From positions 1-64,000 of the forward strand of contig DUSF01000054.1 in the NCBI GenBank assembly GCA_012842745.1: a DNA stretch of 64,000 nucleotides, in the 5' to 3' direction. The stretch's first letter is position 1. The number at the start of each line of letters is the position of its first letter. The position numbers and the translations under genes are program-made. This DNA is from Bacillus sp. (in: firmicutes) (lineage in GTDB: Bacteria; Bacillota; Bacilli; Bacillales; Bacillaceae_J). The notes beneath the pieces were generated by a model, which saw nothing but the letters and a program-made list of their open reading frames with translations, had not been told where the DNA came from and searched no databases. Positions 34,438 through 43,964 of the stretch are shown here, one piece after another.

Positions 34438-35952
34438 ATGAAACAAGAGTTAACGACTGAGTTGCCCCCTTCTGAGAATCAGCCTTCTTATTGGCTGCCA
34501 TTAATCGCGATTATTATTGGAGCGTTTGTCGCGATATTAAATAATAGTTTAATAAATGTTGCACTTCCAAAGTTGATGAATGTTTTTGGGTCTACGCAAG
34601 ATCGCATTCAATGGGTGTTGACAGGCTATATGCTTGCTTCTGGAATCATTATTCCGATTACCGGGTATGCAGGCGATCGGTTTGGTTATAAAAAGTTTTT
34701 CATTATTGCAATTTCTGTGTTTACAGGTGGCGCATTTCTCTGTGCCATTGCTTGGAGCGATATGTCACTTATAATTGCGAGAGTGATTTCAGGCTTGGGC
34801 GGCGGTGTTATTATGCCGTTGAGCATGGCAATCATTTATAAAATTGTGCCGAGAAATAAAATTGGGGCAGCGTTAGGATTATGGGGAATATCAGCAATGG
34901 TAGCTCCAGCTGTTGGGCCGACATTAAGCGGCTACCTAATTGAGTGGCTTAACTGGCGCTATCTTTTTATTATTAATATTCCAATCGGCCTTTTTGCGAT
35001 TTTTATGGTTAGTATTTTATTAAAAGAAACGGAAGTGGATAAGACAAAGACATTTGATTTTATCGGCTTTTTATTAGTTGCTACATCAGCGGGGACATTA
35101 CTATATGCTTTTAGTAATGGGAACTCTGTTGGTTGGACCTCTTTTGAAATCGTCTTTTTAATCTATATCTCTATTTCGACCTTGTTGTTACTCATTTGGT
35201 ATGAGGGGAAAATTGCTAATCCAATCGTTGATTTAAGTCTTTTGAAAAACTTTCCGTTTACTCTCAGTGTCGTCACAGCGAGCCTTGTTACAGTTGGTCT
35301 TTTTGGTGGGATTTTTTTAATGCCAATTTTTCTGCAAAATATCCAACAAGTATCAGCGATTGATACGGGGCTGTTGTTAATGCCACAAGCGATTGCGATG
35401 GCGGTATTTATGCCTGTTGCAGGGAAGCTTTTTGATAAGATTGGTGTCATCCCCCTTGGACTGGGAGGCCTGACATTATTAAGTACTATGACATATGAGC
35501 TTCACAAATTAACGGTAGACACGCCGCATGATTGGATTATTACTGTGCTTGTCATTCGCGGAATTGGAATCAGTCTATGTATGATGCCGCTGTCAACAGC
35601 TGGGATGAATGCCGTTAGTCCACAGCAAGTTGGAAATGCGTCATCCCTTTCAAATTTAATACGGCAGGTTGCAGGCTCCTTGGCTATTGCAATCCTGACA
35701 ATGATTATGCAGAAACGAGTGGCCTTCCACAGCGGTCATATTGCAGATACGATTTCATTATCGAATCCAGCCGTTTCAAGTTTGGGCAGTTCGCCGGTAT
35801 TAAGCCTGGATACGATTGGCTCACTTATTCGACTAGAGGCCACAACTAGAGGGATTGCAGACGCATTTTGGGCTTCTTCTTTGCCGTTGTTTTTATGCAT
35901 ACCGCTCGTTTTATTTTTTATAAGGCCAAAGAAAAAGCCACAAGAAAATTAA
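34438..35952 (+). CDS. DHA2-family multidrug exporter (EmrB/QacA type)
   Basis: 504 aa with 14 predicted membrane helices. Motif A region AGDRFGYKKFFI, motif C GISAMVAPAVGPTLSGYL and D in ALPKLMN region are as in EmrB. Proton-driven drug export is expected; substrate unknown. AAGGAGG precedes ATG. It is the third gene of the marR-emrA-emrB-like operon, between two adaptor proteins. Confidence 0.92.
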   Translation: MKQELTTELPPSENQPSYWLPLIAIIIGAFVAILNNSLINVALPKLMNVFGSTQDRIQWVLTGYMLASGIIIPITGYAGDRFGYKKFFIIAISVFTGGAFLCAIAWSDMSLIIARVISGLGGGVIMPLSMAIIYKIVPRNKIGAALGLWGISAMVAPAVGPTLSGYLIEWLNWRYLFIINIPIGLFAIFMVSILLKETEVDKTKTFDFIGFLLVATSAGTLLYAFSNGNSVGWTSFEIVFLIYISISTLLLLIWYEGKIANPIVDLSLLKNFPFTLSVVTASLVTVGLFGGIFLMPIFLQNIQQVSAIDTGLLLMPQAIAMAVFMPVAGKLFDKIGVIPLGLGGLTLLSTMTYELHKLTVDTPHDWIITVLVIRGIGISLCMMPLSTAGMNAVSPQQVGNASSLSNLIRQVAGSLAIAILTMIMQKRVAFHSGHIADTISLSNPAVSSLGSSPVLSLDTIGSLIRLEATTRGIADAFWASSLPLFLCIPLVLFFIRPKKKPQEN

Positions 35953-35976
35953 CCAATGAAAGGAGCTTTAGTTGAA

Positions 35977-37320
35977 ATGAAAAATAAAGCATTGTATGCG
36001 GGAATTAGTCTTCTTTTACTATCTTCATTAGGTTTAACGGGATGCAGCTCTAATGTTATCACCGTTGCTAATGAAGATGTAACAGTCAATGTTAAAACAG
36101 CAGCAGCATTTGAAGGATATTTAAATAATGGCCCAATTTTTACTGGAACAGTCCAAGCAAATAAAGAAATTACAATTGACCCAAAGGTTTCGGGGAGAAT
36201 TGCCAACATCCCAGTTGAAGTTGGGGCAACTATTACCAAAGGGGATGTTTTATTTACTTTAGAGGATGAGGATTTAAAAAATTCAACTCTTCAATCGGAG
36301 GCTGCTGTCGGAGTTGCGCAGTCTGGAATTGCCGCTGCGAAATCAGGCTATGAGTCAGGTGTTGTAGCTGCTGAAAACGGAGTGGAACAAGCTAGAACAA
36401 CGGTTAATCAGCTGCAAAATAGCCTTGAAGACCTTGAGGCAAGTGCGAAAAAGGCAAGTCAAAGCTTAGTAGATGCTAAAAATAATTTTAACAGAACAAA
36501 AGAATTATTTGCGGCAGGGGCAGTGTCGAAAACACAAGTAGAACAAGCAGAGACAGCTCTTGTAGCTGCTGAGTCTGCTGTTACAAGCATCGAAGTGAAT
36601 AAAAAAAATACTTTTGAAAAGCTGACAGCGGCAGAAACTACGTTGAAAAATGCCCAAAAACAATTGGGTATAGCAAGAAATAATCCGCAGGTGAAGGTCA
36701 GTGAAGAGCAATTGAAACAAGCGCAAGCAGCGGCAGCTATTGCTAATCACACTTTACGTGAGGCAACGGTCGTTTCACCGATTTCGGGAACAATTGGTGC
36801 TATTAATAGCGAAGCTGGTGAAATTGTCTCTTCACAAACACATGTGATGGTCATTGCTGATTTAAGTGAAGTTCGTATTTTGGTCTATGTACCTGCAGGT
36901 GAAGTTAATAATATAAATGTAGGAGATCCCGTTCAAGTGCGGACTGTTTCCACTACGATGACAACAGTTGGAACGGTCAATAACATTAGTCCGTTGGATC
37001 AAGATGGCAAGGGTTATCCGGTTGAAATAGTCGTTTCTAATCCGGAAGGAATTCTTAAACCAGGTATGATTAGCGAAGTGATGTTTGTTCATAAAGATGA
37101 AGGAAAAGGCGTTATTATCCCTAAAAGTGCTTTACTAGAAAAAAATAATAAACAGTATGTTTATAAAATCGAAGAAAACCACACCGTATTAACAGAGGTT
37201 ACAGTCGGTGAAATGACAGATTCACAAGCGTTAATCAGTAGCGGTTTAACAGTAAAGGATAGAGTAGCAACAACAAAGATTAAAGTGCTTGCTGATCATG
37301 TGAAAATTGTAGAAGAATAA
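35977..37320 (+). CDS. HlyD/RND-type efflux adaptor lipoprotein
   Basis: 447 aa. The signal peptide ends in lipobox LTGC, so it should be lipid-anchored outside the membrane. Lipoyl halves are TVQANKEITIDPKVSGRI and ATVVSPISGTIGAINS, separated by a long coiled coil (about 110-255), then beta-barrel and C-terminal domains. ATG 35977 has AAAGGAGC upstream; a frame from 35956 begins before that site. It is last in the MarR operon, giving this exporter two adaptors of different build. A strong terminator follows. Confidence 0.88.
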   Translation: MKNKALYAGISLLLLSSLGLTGCSSNVITVANEDVTVNVKTAAAFEGYLNNGPIFTGTVQANKEITIDPKVSGRIANIPVEVGATITKGDVLFTLEDEDLKNSTLQSEAAVGVAQSGIAAAKSGYESGVVAAENGVEQARTTVNQLQNSLEDLEASAKKASQSLVDAKNNFNRTKELFAAGAVSKTQVEQAETALVAAESAVTSIEVNKKNTFEKLTAAETTLKNAQKQLGIARNNPQVKVSEEQLKQAQAAAAIANHTLREATVVSPISGTIGAINSEAGEIVSSQTHVMVIADLSEVRILVYVPAGEVNNINVGDPVQVRTVSTTMTTVGTVNNISPLDQDGKGYPVEIVVSNPEGILKPGMISEVMFVHKDEGKGVIIPKSALLEKNNKQYVYKIEENHTVLTEVTVGEMTDSQALISSGLTVKDRVATTKIKVLADHVKIVEE

Positions 37321-37324
37321 TAGT

Positions 37325-37364
37325 AAAAAACCACTCCTGTCTTTTTTCGTAGAGTGGTTTTTTG
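37325..37364 (+). terminator. Terminator of the MarR efflux operon
   Basis: AAAAAACCACTC with GAGTGGTTTTTT, loop of about 16 nt. Confidence 0.8.
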
Positions 37365-37403
37365 CTATACTGATATTATTAAAGTTGGAATGGGGTAATA
37401 GAA

Positions 37404-38615
37404 ATGAGTAATACTGACACGTTAGATAAACTCTCAACGAAATTTTATGAAGCTACAGTGCGTGCTTTTGAGTTATTAAATCAATCTATTAAAGTTCGGA
37501 CTTTTTTTGTCGGGAGAACAACAGAGGATTCTTATACAACATTAAAGGTTTTTAGTAAAATAGATGGTTGCCAATTAACCGAAGGGAGGACAATCCCGCT
37601 TCAGGAGTCGTATTGTAACCTGATATTTAGTGGCAAGCGGGAGCCGCTAATGATTGAAGATACGTCAGTCCATCCGATTGTTTCAAAATTGGCTGCAACC
37701 TCTAGAGCTAACATCGGCTCTTATTTAGGGGTGCCAATTATATTAGAAGATCATACAATGTTTGGAACGTTATGTGCAGTTGACCCGTCCGCGCACAAGT
37801 TTACTAATGATGATATCGAGGTCATGCAGACGCTTGCAAACTTTATCAGCAATGCAATTGAACTAGGGGCTGCCTTTGAAAGAATTTTAATCGAAGAACA
37901 GCGGGTAAAAAAAGAGCTGAATTTTGCTAAAATAGTCCAAACGAGTGTATTATCTGAACCTGTTGATTTGGAAAATATTAATATTAGCGCCTACTATCAA
38001 TCTTCTGATTCGTTGTCAGGTGATATGTACTCGTGGTTTGAAATAGCGCCTAATAAATACGGAATCATGCTTCTTGATGTGATGGGACATGGTGTTTCAG
38101 CGGCATTAATTAGCATGTCGATTCGTGCCGTGTTGCGTGGTTTTATAACAAACATTTCTGACCCAGTAGAAGTCATGAAGGAATTAAATCATCATATCTA
38201 TTATTTATTTAACTCAAATGACCAGTCAACATATGCGACTGCTATATACATCGTTGTTGACACAAATTTAAAAACAATTGAATACGCAAACGCTGGTCAT
38301 CCTTCTGGTCTTCTACTTTTAGATGGTGAAGCAATAACGAGAATGGAAGAAGGTTGCCTCATACTAGGGATTTTCCCAGAAATACAAGTAAATAAACAAC
38401 AATTTATATATAAAGATCCTTCAACAGTATTACTGTATACAGATGGAATTATAGAATTAATCACTCCAGTTGTTAATGAAGGAATAAAGGAATTAGAAAA
38501 TATATTGACTGCAAATCCAAATAATGGTGGGCTAATCGAAGAAATACAGAGGAAGTACGTCAATGGGAAAGCCCTGAAGGATGATGTTTGTTTGATTTCG
38601 ATAAATGTAAAATAA
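37404..38615 (+). CDS. GAF-PP2C (SpoIIE-type) serine phosphatase, RsbU/RsbP-like
   Basis: 403 aa, soluble. A GAF sensor domain (about 10-160, with SYLGVPIILEDHTMFGTLCAVD) is joined by a short coiled coil to a PP2C phosphatase domain. Metal-binding residues are present in LSGDMYSWF, LLDVMGHGVSAALISM, LYTDGIIE and KDDVCLI. Such enzymes dephosphorylate anti-sigma antagonists in sigma-B-like partner-switching. No rsbV or rsbW gene is in the window, so the target is unknown. Confidence 0.9.
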   Translation: MSNTDTLDKLSTKFYEATVRAFELLNQSIKVRTFFVGRTTEDSYTTLKVFSKIDGCQLTEGRTIPLQESYCNLIFSGKREPLMIEDTSVHPIVSKLAATSRANIGSYLGVPIILEDHTMFGTLCAVDPSAHKFTNDDIEVMQTLANFISNAIELGAAFERILIEEQRVKKELNFAKIVQTSVLSEPVDLENINISAYYQSSDSLSGDMYSWFEIAPNKYGIMLLDVMGHGVSAALISMSIRAVLRGFITNISDPVEVMKELNHHIYYLFNSNDQSTYATAIYIVVDTNLKTIEYANAGHPSGLLLLDGEAITRMEEGCLILGIFPEIQVNKQQFIYKDPSTVLLYTDGIIELITPVVNEGIKELENILTANPNNGGLIEEIQRKYVNGKALKDDVCLISINVK

Positions 38616-38616
38616 A

Positions 38617-38648
38617 TTGAGAAAAAGTCCCAAAAGGGGGACTTTTTC
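38617..38648. terminator. Two-way terminator between the phosphatase and glucosidase genes
   Basis: GAAAAAGTCCC/GGGACTTTTTC hairpin. Confidence 0.8.
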
Positions 38649-38655
38649 CAGTTAA

Positions 38656-41046
38656 CTATTCTGATAATGTAATCGACACAGTTTCTTGTTTCTGATTAAA
38701 TAGTAGTTTTTCAGCTGGCAGTTGGCTACCGTTGATCGAAATATTCATTATAGGATTTGCGTGGTGGATAACAAATGTCCATTGTTCCCAGCTTGGTTTA
38801 TAAGTTGAAATGAGATTTTTGATTGAAATTTCCATGTTATTTTCGGAATAATGACAGCTGATTTCTTTTAGTAAATAAGCGTCATCTTGATAAGCAAATG
38901 TTTCCCCATCGTCATCATATAACGTGTATGTACTTTCACCTTTGTCGTGAGGATAGAGGTGAATTTGCATATTCGTTTCAGGTACCATCGTTGATTGCTT
39001 GATTGCACCATGGGCAATCATCGTGCCTCTTTTTATATAAATCGGCAATGTTTCAAGAGGTGCTTCTACTAAGATATGCTTTCTTCCTGAAGTAATTTCG
39101 TCAGTCCAGTAGTTGACCCAATTACCTTCTGGTAAATAAACAACACGATTGTTTGTGTCTGGTTTCATAATTGGAGCGATAAGAACATTTTCACCAATTA
39201 AAAATTGATCGAACAGGTTACTGACATTTGGGTCATCTGGATATTCCAAGAACAATGGCCGCATTACTGGTATTCCTGTTTTGCTTGCTTCCATAAATAG
39301 CGTATAGAAGTGAGGGAGCCATTGGTAACGCAAATCAATGTATTTTTTTATGATTTGTTCGTATTTTTCTCCAAAAGCCCATGGCTCTTGATCAACTGAA
39401 TCTAGGGCATTATGGTTGCGGAAAAAAGGTGTAAAAGCACCAACCTGCATCCATCGTGTTAATAACTGGCCATTCGCATCGTGAGCGAAACCACCAACAT
39501 CTGGCCCGCAAAATGGGATTCCGGATACACCAAGATTCATACACATCGGCAATGACATCTCTAGGTGCTCCCAAAAGCTGCGATTATCCCCAGTCCAAAC
39601 GGCTGCGTATCTTTGGATGCCACTAAAGCCTGCGCGGGTTAAGAGGAAAGGACGCTTTCCTTGCAATTGTTTTACGAGACTATCATAAGTTGCTTTCCCC
39701 ATTAACAAACCATAAATATTATGAAGCTCTTCATGTGTTTTTAAGTCACTGTCATTATCATGAATGACTTCGAGATCCATCGTTTTTGTTTCGTTAAAGA
39801 CTGCGGGTTCGTTCATATCATTCCAGATGCCTTCGATGCCTAACTCCGTATAAAATGAATGCTTTTCACCCCACCATTTTCTTGTTTCAGTTTTTGTAAA
39901 ATCAGGAAAGGCACTCACACCTGGCCATACTTCACCCAAATAAAGCTCGCCTTCTAAATATTTGCAAAAATGGTCTTTGAGGGCCCCCTCTCTGTAAATA
40001 GGATAGGACGGGTCTTTTTTTACCCCGGGATCGACAATTGGCACTGCATGGATGCCAGCTGCTTTTAAGTCTTCTACCAGTTTTTTTGGATTTGGAAAAG
40101 CGCTGTAATCAAATGTAAAAACACGAAATCCATCCATATAATGAATATCAAAGTAAATCGCATCAATTGGAATTTGTTTCTCGATAAATGTATCTGCCAG
40201 TTTTCGGACTTCGTGCTCGGATTTGTAGCTATATTTTGATTGGTGATAGCCTAACGCCCATTTAGGCGGCAGTGGCATCCTTCCAGTCAAGTCTGTATAT
40301 TGTTCAATCACATTTTTTGGCGTCGGTCCGGCTAAAACATAATAGTCAAGTTGACCGCCTTCAGCAGAAAATGAATAAGCATTTTTATTTTCGTATGATT
40401 GTAAGTCAAATGTCGTTTTCCATGTATTATCAAAAAAAATACCATGGGCTTTGCCATTCCTTACTGTCATGAAATAAGGAATGGATTGGTATAATGCATC
40501 TGTTTCGGGATTGTGGGGTAAAAAAACATCAGAATTCCACATCGTCATTTTTTCCCCACGTTTATCGAGGAACCCTGTTTTTTCACCAAATCCATAAAAG
40601 TGGTCATCATCGTCCATTGCTTTAAAACAAACGACTTGATTTGCACTTGTGTATCCCATCCCTAATACGGTTGTTTCCGCTAGGAGGGTTGACCCGTTTT
40701 CATCTTTTATCTGAATACGTAATGGTGATTTTTGCAGTTCAACCGTTAGTTTTGAAGAAGCTATTACGATTTTGTTTTGATGCTCCTCAGTGATGATGTT
40801 TACATTTTCTCGATTTTTAACTAAAGCCACACTGCTTTTTAAAGAAGGTTTTGAATTAGGATTCATAATAATTCTAACAATATCTTCACTAAAGAAAAGA
40901 ATACTAACAAAACCATTTTCACATGTAAAATGATAAATTTGGTTAGATTGTTCGAATGAGCAGATTGCTCCAATATCATGAAAAGTTACCTTACGCTTGT
41001 ATTCTTTTGAATTAGGGTGTATAGCAAAGCTTGAATCTTGTAACAT
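38656..41046 (-). CDS. Alpha-glucosidase, glycoside hydrolase family 31
   Basis: 796 aa, no signal peptide, so it acts in the cytosol on imported oligosaccharides. An N-terminal beta-sandwich leads to a TIM barrel with PPKWALGYHQSKYSY, the nucleophile Asp in GIWNDMNEP, and acid/base Asp in VWTGDNRSFWEHL, followed by FCGPDVGGF and the C-terminal beta domains. The closing MPETNMQIHLYPHDKGESTYTLYDDDGE-like region (read in parts) is typical of GH31. ATG 41046 has GGGGGT upstream; an earlier ATG at 41061 overlaps that site. No sugar transporter is adjacent. Confidence 0.92.
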   Translation of the reverse strand: MLQDSSFAIHPNSKEYKRKVTFHDIGAICSFEQSNQIYHFTCENGFVSILFFSEDIVRIIMNPNSKPSLKSSVALVKNRENVNIITEEHQNKIVIASSKLTVELQKSPLRIQIKDENGSTLLAETTVLGMGYTSANQVVCFKAMDDDDHFYGFGEKTGFLDKRGEKMTMWNSDVFLPHNPETDALYQSIPYFMTVRNGKAHGIFFDNTWKTTFDLQSYENKNAYSFSAEGGQLDYYVLAGPTPKNVIEQYTDLTGRMPLPPKWALGYHQSKYSYKSEHEVRKLADTFIEKQIPIDAIYFDIHYMDGFRVFTFDYSAFPNPKKLVEDLKAAGIHAVPIVDPGVKKDPSYPIYREGALKDHFCKYLEGELYLGEVWPGVSAFPDFTKTETRKWWGEKHSFYTELGIEGIWNDMNEPAVFNETKTMDLEVIHDNDSDLKTHEELHNIYGLLMGKATYDSLVKQLQGKRPFLLTRAGFSGIQRYAAVWTGDNRSFWEHLEMSLPMCMNLGVSGIPFCGPDVGGFAHDANGQLLTRWMQVGAFTPFFRNHNALDSVDQEPWAFGEKYEQIIKKYIDLRYQWLPHFYTLFMEASKTGIPVMRPLFLEYPDDPNVSNLFDQFLIGENVLIAPIMKPDTNNRVVYLPEGNWVNYWTDEITSGRKHILVEAPLETLPIYIKRGTMIAHGAIKQSTMVPETNMQIHLYPHDKGESTYTLYDDDGETFAYQDDAYLLKEISCHYSENNMEISIKNLISTYKPSWEQWTFVIHHANPIMNISINGSQLPAEKLLFNQKQETVSITLSE

Positions 41047-41288
41047 AGTGATAACCCCCAATAAGATAATGATTACCTATGGAGTATTTTACCATAACTT
41101 GCAATTGGGGCGCTGGCTTTTCTGGTGGTAGGTGACTGACCCTGCTTATGGTCAGTTGTGATCGTGTTAATATTATCCAAATTTTAACAGAATTTTGTTG
41201 TTAATATTGCTACAATTATCATAGTTGCATATTGTGAGGGCGGTTGGTTGTTGTTCTTCTTTCCGTTTTAGGAAAGGAGGTGATAACC

Positions 41289-41432
41289 ATGGAAACATTT
41301 CTTGAAATTCTTCGAGAAGTTCTGAAAGGGATTATGCGCGAAATTAGTGCCTACTTCTTTCGGAAAAACTTTCTAGAATACAAGAAAACCACCTCACGCC
41401 GTAGGAAGCAAAGGGGTGGTTCTCCAAAATAA
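41289..41432 (+). CDS. Small amphipathic peptide, candidate type I toxin
   Basis: 47 aa. METFLEILREVLKGIMREIS begins an amphipathic helix, and the tail KKTTSRRRKQRGGSPK is strongly basic. The ribosome site AAAGGAGGTGAT is a near-perfect anti-SD match, unusual for a cryptic frame. An extended -10 (TGCTACAAT, 41208-41216) and long leader precede it, and a terminator follows at 41475-41505. A convergent promoter downstream suggests an antisense RNA over its 3' end, the layout of TxpA/RatA-type pairs. The peptide resembles small Bacillales peptides I have seen, but no name can be given. An in-frame upstream start (41244) is less likely. Confidence 0.6.
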   Translation: METFLEILREVLKGIMREISAYFFRKNFLEYKKTTSRRRKQRGGSPK

Positions 41433-41510
41433 ACCAAATATTTAACAACCACCACCCTGACGGTAGCAGCTATTAGAGAAGTGTATCCAGCACTTCTCTT
41501 TTTTATTATA
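41381..41510 (-). ncRNA. Candidate antisense RNA (type I antitoxin)
   Basis: A minus-strand promoter (next entry) would start an RNA near 41510 that runs through the toxin terminator, complementary to the 3' end of the toxin message and the end of its frame. It can end at a hairpin GAACCACC...GGTGGTTTTCTT (41421-41381), about 130 nt in all. Size and layout fit known Bacillus type I antitoxins. Ends are inferred. Confidence 0.5.
41475..41505 (+). terminator. Terminator of the small peptide gene
   Basis: AGAGAAGTG/CACTTCTCT stem with a 7-nt loop and T run. Confidence 0.8.
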
Positions 41511-41515
41511 GCATC

Positions 41516-41543
41516 ATTATACATGAAATTATTCCTAATTCAA
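41516..41543 (-). promoter_or_regulatory. Convergent promoter for the candidate antisense RNA
   Basis: On the minus strand TTGAAT (41543-41538), 16 bp, TATAAT (41521-41516). A second TATAAT lies at 41510-41505. It points into the toxin gene. The same DNA could not serve thiT, which is read away from it and starts upstream. Confidence 0.55.
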
Positions 41544-41584
41544 AGTTTTTAATAAGGTAGCAAAGGATAATAGGAATTTTTGTA

Positions 41585-42178
41585 TTAATAATTCAGTTTT
41601 GCATTAGGGGCATTGAAATACTTTGGAGCCGTATTAATTAATATCGAAACAAAAATGGCACTTAAAACAAACGCTGGCAGCATGAAAGTACCGTTATACA
41701 CTAGCGAGTAAAGCGCTGCTGGTGTTCCTTCTGGTGCATATTCCGCAAAAAAGACAATCCCAGCGATTACATGGGCAGCATAGCGCAAAGCACTTCCTAA
41801 TAATGTTCCTAAAATGACATAAGTGATGACTTTGCTTTTAGAACGTTCGTTAATAGCTTGTTGAATTTGTTTCATGAACACACCTGCTAGACCGACAACT
41901 GTAAAAGCAATGAAGTAATCTAAAAGTCCTTGGACAGGATGAGCAATATAGGCTTGCCCAGTTACTACTTGAAGTCCACCAAGCAATAATCCTGAAAGTA
42001 ATCCACCTTTCAAGCCCCATCTAAAGGCAATTAAAAAAACCGGCACCATTGCAATTGAGATTGAACCGCCCTGTGGCCAAATTTTAAGTCCTACCATATG
42101 CGCCAATAAATCGAAAACATATGCTAAGGCTGAAAATAAAGCAACTTCAACTAAAAACAATGTTTTGCTTCTATTCAT
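41585..42178 (-). CDS. thiT: Thiamine-specific ECF transporter S component
   Basis: Membrane-embedded thiamine-binding subunit that works with a shared ECF energising module (not in the window). 197 aa, six helices, with the thiamine site patterns FDLLAHMVGLKIWPQGGSIS and GLLLGGLQVVTGQAYIAHPVQGLLDY (in parts), plus GSALRYAAHVIAG. The 5' leader holds a TPP riboswitch and a terminator, so it is shut off when thiamine is plentiful. AAGGAGG lies before the ATG. Confidence 0.93.
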   Translation of the reverse strand: MNRSKTLFLVEVALFSALAYVFDLLAHMVGLKIWPQGGSISIAMVPVFLIAFRWGLKGGLLSGLLLGGLQVVTGQAYIAHPVQGLLDYFIAFTVVGLAGVFMKQIQQAINERSKSKVITYVILGTLLGSALRYAAHVIAGIVFFAEYAPEGTPAALYSLVYNGTFMLPAFVLSAIFVSILINTAPKYFNAPNAKLNY

Positions 42179-42210
42179 GATGAAAAAATACCTCCTTGGT
42201 GAAATAAATT

Positions 42211-42235
42211 AAAAAAGGCTACCCATTGGGTAGCC
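42211..42235 (-). terminator. Riboswitch-controlled terminator before thiT
   Basis: On the minus strand GGCTACCC-AAT-GGGTAGCC followed by TTTTTT, between the aptamer and the start codon; the expression platform. Confidence 0.85.
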
Positions 42236-42281
42236 AGTTCGAAGCGCAATAAGTATGATGACATTTAACATTAAATGCTTC

Positions 42282-42366
42282 ATTCCTACGCTGGCATTAC
42301 CCAGATCAGGTTTGAGGGTCGATACAGACTAGTATCCTCTCAGCCAAGTTCCCTTAGCTCCCCTTA
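42282..42366 (-). promoter_or_regulatory. TPP riboswitch (thi-box)
   Basis: Minus-strand sequence shows the conserved elements in order: GGGGAGC, CTGAGAGGATACT, GACCCTCAAACCTGATC, GGGTAATGCCAGCGTAGGAA (each read separately). It is a standard thi-box upstream of thiT and an attenuating hairpin. Confidence 0.95.
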
Positions 42367-42530
42367 TTTAATAAGTTTACTATAGCATTAGTTTAATTGT
42401 TTGTAAATCAATCGAGCTTAAAGGAAATGCCTTTTGCTTTATCATAAAATAACGAAAACAATATAATGTTTGTGTTACAATCAATTTAAAAAAGTATATT
42501 TCGGCAGAAAATATAGTAGGAGTTGATTTT

Positions 42531-42953
42531 ATGAAAGCAATTATAGGATTATTCATAATCACAGCAATGATGATAACAGCAGGGTGTTCGGGGGGGAATC
42601 AATCCGACACTTCATCACAAAAGCCTGCCATTACAAGTATTGATGAAAGTGCTTATACGAATGTTGATGTAAACGAAGCGGCAAAGCTTATCGAACAAGG
42701 AATTACGATTGTTGATGTCCGTACTCCTGAGGAGTATAACGCAGGCCATATTCCGAACGCACTTTTAATCCCGTTGCAGGAACTTGAAGCACGTATAGAT
42801 GAATTCTCAGCGGACGAGCAATATTTAATCGTTTGTCGTTCCGGAAATCGCTCAGCTCAAGCAAGTGAAATTTTAACGAAAAATGGCATGAAGCATATTT
42901 ATAATATGACCGGCGGGATGATTGAGTGGACAGGGGAAGTTGTAACAGGGTAG
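42531..42953 (+). CDS. Rhodanese-domain lipoprotein
   Basis: 140 aa. The signal peptide ends in lipobox ITAGC, so it is anchored to the outer face of the membrane. The rhodanese domain (about 40-138) shows VDVRTPEEYNAGHIPNA and the active-site loop CRSGNRS with its catalytic cysteine, then YNMTGGMIEW. It could transfer sulfane sulfur or act in redox defence at the surface; substrate unknown. Single gene. Confidence 0.9.
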   Translation: MKAIIGLFIITAMMITAGCSGGNQSDTSSQKPAITSIDESAYTNVDVNEAAKLIEQGITIVDVRTPEEYNAGHIPNALLIPLQELEARIDEFSADEQYLIVCRSGNRSAQASEILTKNGMKHIYNMTGGMIEWTGEVVTG

Positions 42954-43051
42954 AGTGCAGGGGGTATCCACCAGAAAATTCATAAAGTAGATTTTGTACG
43001 ATTTTTCGATTAAACTTATTATTGAGAAATAAAATTGAAAAGGAGTTTACA

Positions 43052-43807
43052 ATGATTTCATTAAAATCAAAAAGAGAAATAGAACTAATGCATGAAGCCG
43101 GGAAAATATTAGCTAAATGTCATCTTGAAATTGCTAAAATGTTAAAACCAGGTGTGACAACACATGAAATAGATTGTTTTGTTGAAGAGTTTCTAGAAAA
43201 GCATGGGGCAACACCTGAGCAAAAAGGCTATCAAGGCTACCAATTTGCAACATGTGCTTCGGTCAATGATGAAATTTGCCATGGTTTCCCGCGCAAGGAG
43301 CCGTTAAAAAGTGGCGATATCGTAACGATTGATATGGTTGTTAATCTTAATGGGGCTCTTGCTGATTCTGCTTGGACTTATCAAGTTGGTGAGGCTACTC
43401 AAGAAACAACGAAGCTTTTAGATGTTACGAAAAAGGCACTATACCTTGGGATTGAGCAAGCTGTTGTTGGCAACCGCGTTGGTGATATTGGCCACGCAAT
43501 CCAAACGTTTGTGGAAGCGGAAGGATTTTCAGTTGTTCGTGAATTTACGGGCCATGGCATTGGCCCGACGATTCATGAAGATCCAATGGTTTTACATTAC
43601 GGCGAAAAAGGCAAAGGTTTAAGGCTTAAAGAGGGCATGGTTATTACGATTGAGCCGATGGTGAATGTCGGTGAATGGAAAAGTAAAATGGATGATAATA
43701 AATGGACGGCGCGTACAATCGATGGCAAATTATCTGCACAATATGAGCATACAATTGCGATTACAAAAGATGGCCCAATCATCCTAACGGATCAAGAGAA
43801 CATGTAA
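43052..43807 (+). CDS. map: Methionine aminopeptidase, type I
   Basis: Removes the initiator methionine from new proteins. 251 aa; metal ligands are seen in VTIDMVVNLNGALADSAWTY (D, D), GHGIGPTIHEDP (H), TIEPMV (E) and QYEHTIAIT (E). This stand-alone form, like B. subtilis YflG, is distinct from the map of the ribosomal operon. ATG 43052 has AAAAGGAG 8 nt upstream; a longer frame from 43022 is less likely. Followed by a strong terminator. Confidence 0.93.
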   Translation: MISLKSKREIELMHEAGKILAKCHLEIAKMLKPGVTTHEIDCFVEEFLEKHGATPEQKGYQGYQFATCASVNDEICHGFPRKEPLKSGDIVTIDMVVNLNGALADSAWTYQVGEATQETTKLLDVTKKALYLGIEQAVVGNRVGDIGHAIQTFVEAEGFSVVREFTGHGIGPTIHEDPMVLHYGEKGKGLRLKEGMVITIEPMVNVGEWKSKMDDNKWTARTIDGKLSAQYEHTIAITKDGPIILTDQENM

Positions 43808-43838
43808 GAAAAGGCGGGGAAAATCCCGCCTTTTCTTA
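43806..43838 (+). terminator. Terminator after map
   Basis: Perfect 13-bp stem AAGAAAAGGCGGG with its complement, 6-nt loop. Confidence 0.85.
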
Positions 43839-43964
43839 TGAATTAAATTGTCCATTACATTATCAAGTAGATTATTGTTGAAGATTACCTAACTTTATTT
43901 AGAATTATAAATACATAGTACAGAGTATACATCATAATTTTGTAACATTAATGGGGGAAAAGCG

